A stretch of DNA of 64,000 nt, from assembly GCF_023716485.1 (NCBI RefSeq), contig NZ_CP092418.1:596001-660000 (forward strand). The letters run 5' to 3'. The notes below the pieces were generated by a model. It was not told where the DNA came from. It was given only the letters and a program-made list of their open reading frames with translations, and searched no databases. This DNA is from Microbulbifer variabilis (GTDB lineage: Bacteria; Pseudomonadota; Gammaproteobacteria; Pseudomonadales; Cellvibrionaceae). Positions 58,183-64,000 of this stretch are shown in pieces. The position numbers were made by a program, and so were the translations under genes. How positions within the stretch are numbered: the stretch's first letter is position 1; each line of letters begins with the position of its first letter.

Positions 58183-59262
58183 ATGTCCGTCAGCAACAAT
58201 CGCCTCAAGGGGCGCTTAGCCATCCTGGGATCCATTGTCTTTATCGCCGCAGCCGTGGCTTATTGGTTCGCTGGTGAGGGTGGGGAAGTATCCACAGCGG
58301 TTGTTGCCAAGGCGGAAGCTGGCGGGCTCCATGCCCCACAGCCACAGAGGGCCGAGCTTCAAGAGGTAGCGCTGGTTGAAGAGAAACCGGTCGAGGATAA
58401 ATCTGTTCAGGTTTGGCAGGAGATCCAGGCGCGGCCGGTCAAGACCGAATTGCACCAGTCACTGCTCTCTGATCTGGCAAAATTTCACCGCTATCCACCG
58501 GAAAATCGCGCGATCAAGAGCGCTTCGCAGGATCCGATTTCCCAGACCCATGCCCCAGACCAGCGCACTACCTACAGTGACAATGGGGACACCTTGACCC
58601 TGTGGACTGATCAGAAGTTCTATCTGTATGGTGATACCGTGCGTGTCTTCGCCTTTCAGACTGATAGCGATGGTGCCAAGGTACCAGCGGACCTGACCGC
58701 CCTGATGGTGTTGGATGACCAACATGTGCTGGGTTCACTGACCTTTGAAGATGGCAACGGGGACTTGGTTTACGAGGCGGAGATAGAGGCGGGAGCTTAC
58801 CAAGGGCAGTCGCTGCCAACGGGTATTTATAAGATTATCGTGGATACGGATATCGATGGCCTGCGCGACGCAGCGGCATTTACACTGTCAGAGGATACGG
58901 GCAGCTATACCGGCAACTTGCGGGACTCGCTTACCGGTGAGGGTAATTTACTAGTGGAAGCCGAAGTGGAAATATTGCAACAGGGCCGTTTTTACTTCCG
59001 TGGTTCCCTCTACAACGATGAGCAGACGCCCATTGGTAGCACCCAATATGCGGTTGAGCTTTCTCCAGGGCGCCACTGGATCCCCTTCGAATTTTACGGT
59101 CTGATGATCCGCGATGCCGATCAGGATGGCCCCTATCTGGTTAAGCAGCTGAGTATTGCGCGGGTGACGGTGCCCAGGGCAGATAGGCTGTTTGAACCCG
59201 GCTATTACACCGAGCGTTACAGCCTGGAGCAGTTTAACGAAACGCCTTATAAAGAGCTTTAA
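58183..59262 (+). CDS. Exported protein of unknown function, paired with the hydrolase
   Basis: A 359-residue protein with an N-terminal membrane segment (about 12-29) followed by a charged, proline-rich linker (to about 120) and a beta-rich C-terminal part. That part begins TLWTDQKFYLYGDTVRVFAF and includes Ig-like strands (ADLTALMVLDDQHVLGSLTF). The acidic GTDIDG-type stretch (IIVDTDIDGLRDAA) and IRDADQDGPYLV may bind calcium. I cannot place it in a named family. It is 19 bp after the hydrolase gene, so it may be a chaperone or anchoring partner. Confidence 0.6.
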   Translation: MSVSNNRLKGRLAILGSIVFIAAAVAYWFAGEGGEVSTAVVAKAEAGGLHAPQPQRAELQEVALVEEKPVEDKSVQVWQEIQARPVKTELHQSLLSDLAKFHRYPPENRAIKSASQDPISQTHAPDQRTTYSDNGDTLTLWTDQKFYLYGDTVRVFAFQTDSDGAKVPADLTALMVLDDQHVLGSLTFEDGNGDLVYEAEIEAGAYQGQSLPTGIYKIIVDTDIDGLRDAAAFTLSEDTGSYTGNLRDSLTGEGNLLVEAEVEILQQGRFYFRGSLYNDEQTPIGSTQYAVELSPGRHWIPFEFYGLMIRDADQDGPYLVKQLSIARVTVPRADRLFEPGYYTERYSLEQFNETPYKEL

Positions 59263-59272
59263 AAGCTAGGGC

Positions 59273-59752
59273 TTAGCAGTTATCGCGAATACTCTGTTTT
59301 TCCTTGGTAATGCGTTCCTGGCGTTCATCTTCTCCCAGCATACGGTGATTACCCTCTTCGTCGATTTCACGTACCCGAGCGTGGGTAGTCAGGGCTTTTA
59401 GGTTTTTCTGGGAGGACTCACAGCGTTGTGCGCGTGCAGCTGCTTGGGCGCGGGCTACTTGCTCATCCACTTTTGAGGGGCCTTGAGCTTCTTGTTTTGT
59501 GGTATTTTTTCTCTCGGGAGTGGGCTTGGCAGCCACTTGTTTGGCTTTTTCTGCAGCTATCGCAGCCTGTTGTTCCGCTTCCCATTGTTTGTAGCGCTCC
59601 GACTTCGGCTTCTTTATAACTTCAACTTCAGTGCTACTGGGTGGCTGCTCCCCAAAGTGCACTACGCCGTTCTCATCCACCCACTTGTAGATGCCGTTGG
59701 CTTGAGCGGCCAGTGCCAGGCCGGAGAATAGCATTGCGAGTGCGATGCGCAT
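59273..59752 (-). CDS. DUF4124 domain-containing protein
   Basis: A 159-residue exported protein. Signal peptide MRIALAMLFSGLALAAQA. The N-terminal mature part NGIYKWVDENGVVHFGEQPP is the DUF4124 signature, found in many gammaproteobacterial periplasmic proteins of unknown role. The remainder is a charged helix rich in Lys, Glu, Ala and Gln. I chose ATG 59752, preceded by AGGGG at 7 nt; frame extension to 59845 is not supported. It converges with the gene ending at 59262. Confidence 0.8.
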   Translation of the reverse strand: MRIALAMLFSGLALAAQANGIYKWVDENGVVHFGEQPPSSTEVEVIKKPKSERYKQWEAEQQAAIAAEKAKQVAAKPTPERKNTTKQEAQGPSKVDEQVARAQAAARAQRCESSQKNLKALTTHARVREIDEEGNHRMLGEDERQERITKEKQSIRDNC

Positions 59753-60211
59753 CGGATTACCCCTCATCGTTGTATCTTTCCTTACCCGACATATTGTACC
59801 GGTAACGGTGGACTTTCCTGTAACTCTCTTAACACTTTCAGTCATGTCTATTGACAGTCAATGTTGGATTGGCAAAATCGACTGTTTCCTCGGCGAGTAG
59901 TCGTCTCCGCACACCCGCGGCCAGGACACTAGCACAGGTGGACCACCCCTCCGCCGCAATTCCGCCGAGAGGCTCTCCCTACCCCTGGAGGCCTGCTAGC
60001 CTGCAATTCGGACACCGCCGTGTCGGTTTCAGGCTGGGTGTTTTACTGCGCGCGATGATCTCATCCTAAAAATCGGCATGTAAACACGCAACAGGCTGAT
60101 ATCTGTCATCATTTTCCTTTACAATTGCCGTTCAACATTCTTGTTGTTCGTTCGGTTAGCGGTTCTTTGGTGATGGCTATCCTACCAACTAGGTGAATTG
60201 AGGAGACTCAA
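59753..60211. other. Intergenic region upstream of ilvI
   Basis: 459 bp between the DUF4124 gene and ilvI. A TACAAT -10 (60120-60125) with a weak CTGATA -35 upstream (60096-60101) could serve ilvI. A tiny frame at 60173-60196 (ATG GCT ATC CTA CCA ACT AGG TGA) precedes the ilvI Shine-Dalgarno; a role as a leader peptide is possible but unsupported. The 72-codon frame at 59851-60069 looks spurious. Confidence 0.4.
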
Positions 60212-61948
60212 GTGGAATTACTTTCCGGCGGCGATATGTTGGTTCGCGCGCTGCAGGATGAAGGGGTAGATCTGATTTTTGGCTACCCGGGCGGTTCGGC
60301 ACTGCATATCTATGACGCCATCTTTAGGCAGAAGTCCATCAAACACATTTTGGTGCGGCATGAACAGGGTGCTACTCACGCTGCAGACGGCTATGCCCGC
60401 TCAACAGGCAAGGCGGGTGTTGTACTTGTGACCTCGGGTCCAGGGGCCACGAATGCGATTACCGGAATTGCTACCGCCTATATGGATTCGATTCCTATGG
60501 TGGTGATTTCGGGTCAGGTGCCCAGCGATAAGATCGGTGAAGATGCCTTTCAGGAAACCGATATGGTTGGTTGCTCGCGGCCAATCGTAAAGCACAGTTT
60601 CCTAGTGAAGAACGCCGAGGATATTCCCGAGATCGTTAAGAAAGCTTTCTATATAGCCACGACTGGTCGCCCTGGCCCTGTGGTGATTGATGTACCCAAG
60701 GATGTAACCAACCCCGCCGAGCGCTTTCCCTATCGCTACCCGGATAAGCTGCGCATGCGCTCCTATACTCCGGCGGGCAAGGGCCACAGCGGACAAATAC
60801 GCAAGGCGGTGGCGTTGTTGCTATCGGCGCGGCGACCGGTAATTTACGCTGGTGGTGGTGTGGTTCAGGGGGATGGCTCCGAACTGCTCACCGAGTTGGC
60901 TCGCCATTTGAATTATCCCGTGACTAATACCTTGATGGGACTCGGCGCTTTTCCCGGTAGCGATAAACGTTTTCTCGGTATGCTCGGTATGCATGGCACC
61001 TTCGAGGCTAATACCGCTATGCATCATGCAGATGTCATTCTGGCGGTGGGAGCGCGTTTCGATGACCGCGTTACCAATACACCCAGCAAATTTTGTCCGG
61101 GAGCCAAGATTATTCATGTTGATGTGGACCCGGCTTCTATTTCCAAAACCATCGTCGCCGATATTCCCATCGTTGGTACTGTGCAGTCAGTACTGGCTGA
61201 TATGCTGGAAGCCTTTAAATCCAGTGAGGAACAGCCGGACCAGTCAGCAATCGTTGACTGGTGGCGTCAGATAGACGACTGGCGTGAACGTCACGGCCTC
61301 TATACCGCTCCGCGATACAAAACTGACGGCGCCCTGATCATGCCGCAGGAAGTCATTCGTGCGGTTTACGATATCACCGAGGGCGATGCTTTCGTGACCT
61401 CTGATGTTGGACAACACCAGATGTTTGCCGCCCAGTATTACCACTTCGACAAGCCGCGCCGTTGGATTAACTCAGGCGGGCTCGGCACCATGGGTTTTGG
61501 TCTGCCTTCTGCCCTGGGGGTGAAGATTGCCCATCCAGATAAAGAAGTTGTCTGTGTGACCGGTGAGGGCAGTATCCAGATGTGTATTCAGGAATTGTCC
61601 ACTGCTACTCAATACCATCTGCCGGTTAAGATTCTGTGTCTCAATAACCAGGCACTAGGCATGGTGAAGCAGTGGCAGGAAATGCAGTACGAAGGGCGCC
61701 TTTCCAACAGTGTCTACGAAGAGTCCCTGCCGGACTTTGTCAAGCTTGCAGAAGCCTATGGCCACCTGGGTGTGAAGATTGAGCGAAGAGAAGACTTGCA
61801 TGAAAAACTGCAAGAGGCCTTTGCGCATAAAGACCGCACGGTGTTTATCGATGTCTATGTCGATCCCTCTGAGCATGTCTACCCGATGCAAGTCATGCCG
61901 AGTGGCTCCATGCGTGATATGTGGCTGAGCAAAACCGAACGGACATAG
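60212..61948 (+). CDS. ilvI: Acetolactate synthase large subunit
   Basis: First enzyme of branched-chain amino-acid synthesis, joining two pyruvates (or pyruvate and 2-ketobutyrate) with thiamine diphosphate and FAD. The N-terminal part has [16 protein letters not shown] and [16 protein letters not shown] (with the catalytic glutamate). The thiamine motif reads GEGSIQM rather than GDG, then [11 protein letters not shown]. Length 578 aa. GTG start follows GAGGAG. The small subunit ilvH follows after 11 bp. Confidence 0.97.
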   Translation: MELLSGGDMLVRALQDEGVDLIFGYPGGSALHIYDAIFRQKSIKHILVRHEQGATHAADGYARSTGKAGVVLVTSGPGATNAITGIATAYMDSIPMVVISGQVPSDKIGEDAFQETDMVGCSRPIVKHSFLVKNAEDIPEIVKKAFYIATTGRPGPVVIDVPKDVTNPAERFPYRYPDKLRMRSYTPAGKGHSGQIRKAVALLLSARRPVIYAGGGVVQGDGSELLTELARHLNYPVTNTLMGLGAFPGSDKRFLGMLGMHGTFEANTAMHHADVILAVGARFDDRVTNTPSKFCPGAKIIHVDVDPASISKTIVADIPIVGTVQSVLADMLEAFKSSEEQPDQSAIVDWWRQIDDWRERHGLYTAPRYKTDGALIMPQEVIRAVYDITEGDAFVTSDVGQHQMFAAQYYHFDKPRRWINSGGLGTMGFGLPSALGVKIAHPDKEVVCVTGEGSIQMCIQELSTATQYHLPVKILCLNNQALGMVKQWQEMQYEGRLSNSVYEESLPDFVKLAEAYGHLGVKIERREDLHEKLQEAFAHKDRTVFIDVYVDPSEHVYPMQVMPSGSMRDMWLSKTERT

Positions 61949-61959
61949 GGGTTAGGGAA

Positions 61960-62451
61960 ATGCGGAGAATTATTTCGGTTTTGATGGAGAACGAGCCGGG
62001 AGCGCTATCCCGAGTTGTGGGATTGTTTTCCCAGCGCGGCTACAACATTGAGAGCTTGACTGTGGCGCCTACAGAAGACGCTACTTTGTCACGTCTCACC
62101 ATGGTGACCATAGGTGATGATCACAAGATCGAGCAGATAACAAAAAACCTCAACAAATTAATTGATGTGGTGAAGCTGGTTGACCTTACGGAAGGCTCTC
62201 ACATTGAGCGGGAATTATTGCTGGTGAAGGTGCGCGCCAATGGAGCCCAGCGCGATGAGGTCAAACGAAGTGTAGATATTTTTCGTGGGCAGATAGTGGA
62301 TGTTACCAGCAGTATGTACACGGTTCAGGTTGCCGGCACCGGTCAAAAACTCGATGCATTTTTACAGGCATTGGGAGAGCACACCATTATGGAAGTCGTG
62401 CGCTCCGGGGTTTCTGGAATCGCCCGCGGTGAAAAAGTATTAAGTGTTTAG
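61960..62451 (+). CDS. ilvH: Acetolactate synthase small (regulatory) subunit
   Basis: Binds valine and confers feedback inhibition on IlvI. The ACT domain starts MRRIISVLMENEPGALSRVVGLFSQRG and includes NIESLTVAPTED; the C-terminal ACT-like half ends with GVSGIARGEKVLSV. I chose ATG 61960 (163 aa). It lies 11 bp after ilvI and 24 bp before ilvC, so one operon. Confidence 0.97.
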   Translation: MRRIISVLMENEPGALSRVVGLFSQRGYNIESLTVAPTEDATLSRLTMVTIGDDHKIEQITKNLNKLIDVVKLVDLTEGSHIERELLLVKVRANGAQRDEVKRSVDIFRGQIVDVTSSMYTVQVAGTGQKLDAFLQALGEHTIMEVVRSGVSGIARGEKVLSV

Positions 62452-63501
<1,050 letters not shown>

Positions 63502-63514
63502 TAACTGTTTAACT

Positions 63515-63548
63515 AAAAAAACGGCGGGATACCCCGCCGTTTTTTTTT
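63515..63548 (+). terminator. Rho-independent terminator after ilvC
   Basis: AAAAAAACGGCGGG - ATAC - CCCGCCGT followed by a run of eight T. Confidence 0.95.
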
Positions 63549-63613
63549 GCCCTGTGCCCACACAGGGCAATGGCGTACACTCGCTGGCTGCAAAATGCAT
63601 TAACGGAGAGTCT

Positions 63614-64000
63614 ATGAGCGTTCAAGGGGATGATAAGCAGCCCGAAGACCCAATTAGTGGTCTGAATGAGGAAATTCGTCTGCCCGTCGACGAGCACATT
63701 GAGGAAGAGGTTGCAGAGAATGGCAAAAAGGTGCGCGCGCGCGGTGTCTATCTCTTGCCCAACCTAATCACCACCGGAGCCCTTTTTAGCGGTTTCTACG
63801 CAATTATTGCCGGTATGAGCGGAAACTTTGAGGCTGCCGCGATCGCAATTTTTGTGGCTATGGTTTTGGATGGCCTGGATGGGCGGGTTGCACGTCTGAC
63901 CGACACTCAAAGTGCCTTTGGTGTGCAATATGATTCCCTCTCTGACATGGTTTCTTTTGGCCTTGCTCCAGCTCTGGTAGCTTTTAGCTGGGGGTTGGAT
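63614..64000 (+). CDS. pssA: CDP-diacylglycerol-serine O-phosphatidyltransferase, 3' end cut off by window edge
   Basis: The first 129 codons of a membrane enzyme that makes phosphatidylserine, the precursor of phosphatidylethanolamine. After an acidic 40-residue N-terminus, the first membrane segment (YLLPNLITTGALFSGFYAI) and the CDP-alcohol phosphotransferase motif are complete: DGLDGRVAR, then Gly, Asp and Asp in GVQYDSLSD at the correct spacing. ATG 63614 follows GGAGAG. The frame is open at the right edge. ilvC-pssA neighbours are common in Pseudomonas-like genomes. This is the type II, multi-pass PssA. Confidence 0.9.
   Translation, partial: MSVQGDDKQPEDPISGLNEEIRLPVDEHIEEEVAENGKKVRARGVYLLPNLITTGALFSGFYAIIAGMSGNFEAAAIAIFVAMVLDGLDGRVARLTDTQSAFGVQYDSLSDMVSFGLAPALVAFSWGLD

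Noticed and set aside
59851..60069. 72-codon frame upstream of ilvI
   Set aside because: TTG start, no ribosome site and low-complexity composition; it looks like chance in a GC-rich gap.

Overview
The window reads as the chromosome of a marine-type gammaproteobacterium. Housekeeping gene order is very close to that of Pseudomonas and the Cellvibrionales: ispB / rplU-rpmA / obgE-proB / rpsT, then murJ-ribF-ileS-lspA-fkpB-ispH, then minor pilins-pilY1-pilE and pilSR, then nadE, bamD / rluD-pgeF-clpB, and finally ilvI-ilvH-ilvC-pssA. A Microbulbifer-like organism is my best guess, resting on gene order, protein style and the sortase-associated signalling genes; it is inference, not proof. No rRNA, tRNA, CRISPR array, insertion sequence or phage gene was recognised.

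Layout. 1-4.5 kb is an AT-richer accessory stretch: the 5' part of a secreted pectin-acetylesterase-like hydrolase running off the left edge, a 5-oxoprolinase operon (pxpABC) and an unrecognised membrane-anchored protein. 4.6-12 kb holds uvrA divergent from manC, then an MFS transporter, ssb with a LexA-like box, and an SDR-like protein lacking catalytic motifs. 12-17.4 kb holds fabA-fabB, galU-cpsG and ispB. 17.4-21.3 kb holds ribosomal protein genes, obgE and proB. 21.3-25.3 kb is a block inserted between rpsT and murJ: the histidine kinase, response regulator and OmpA-like protein of the 'proteobacterial dedicated sortase' system (pdsS, pdsR, pdsO) plus a 45-codon membrane ORF, with no sortase or sortase target nearby. 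25.4-33 kb is the murJ-ispH operon. 33-40.3 kb is the type IV pilus tip cassette, visibly AT-richer than its flanks, followed by pilR-pilS. 43.5-51 kb holds nadE, bamD, rluD, pgeF and clpB (with a heat-shock-type promoter). 51.4-56.7 kb holds an RND efflux pair and a convergent AraC-family regulator. 56.9-59.8 kb holds a secreted lipase-like hydrolase, a partner protein of unknown function and a small DUF4124 protein. 60-64 kb is the branched-chain amino-acid block with pssA cut by the right edge.

How the parts fit. manC (GDP-mannose synthesis), cpsG (phosphomannomutase) and galU (UDP-glucose) supply sugar nucleotides for surface polysaccharides. fabA/fabB set unsaturated fatty acid content, ispB makes the quinone side chain, and murJ, lspA and bamD build the envelope. 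The pilus cassette and PilSR serve motility and attachment. The most unusual elements are the sortase-less pds module, a PilY1 whose calcium loop looks degenerate, and a set of 20-bp-phased repeats between an AraC-type regulator and the secreted hydrolase.
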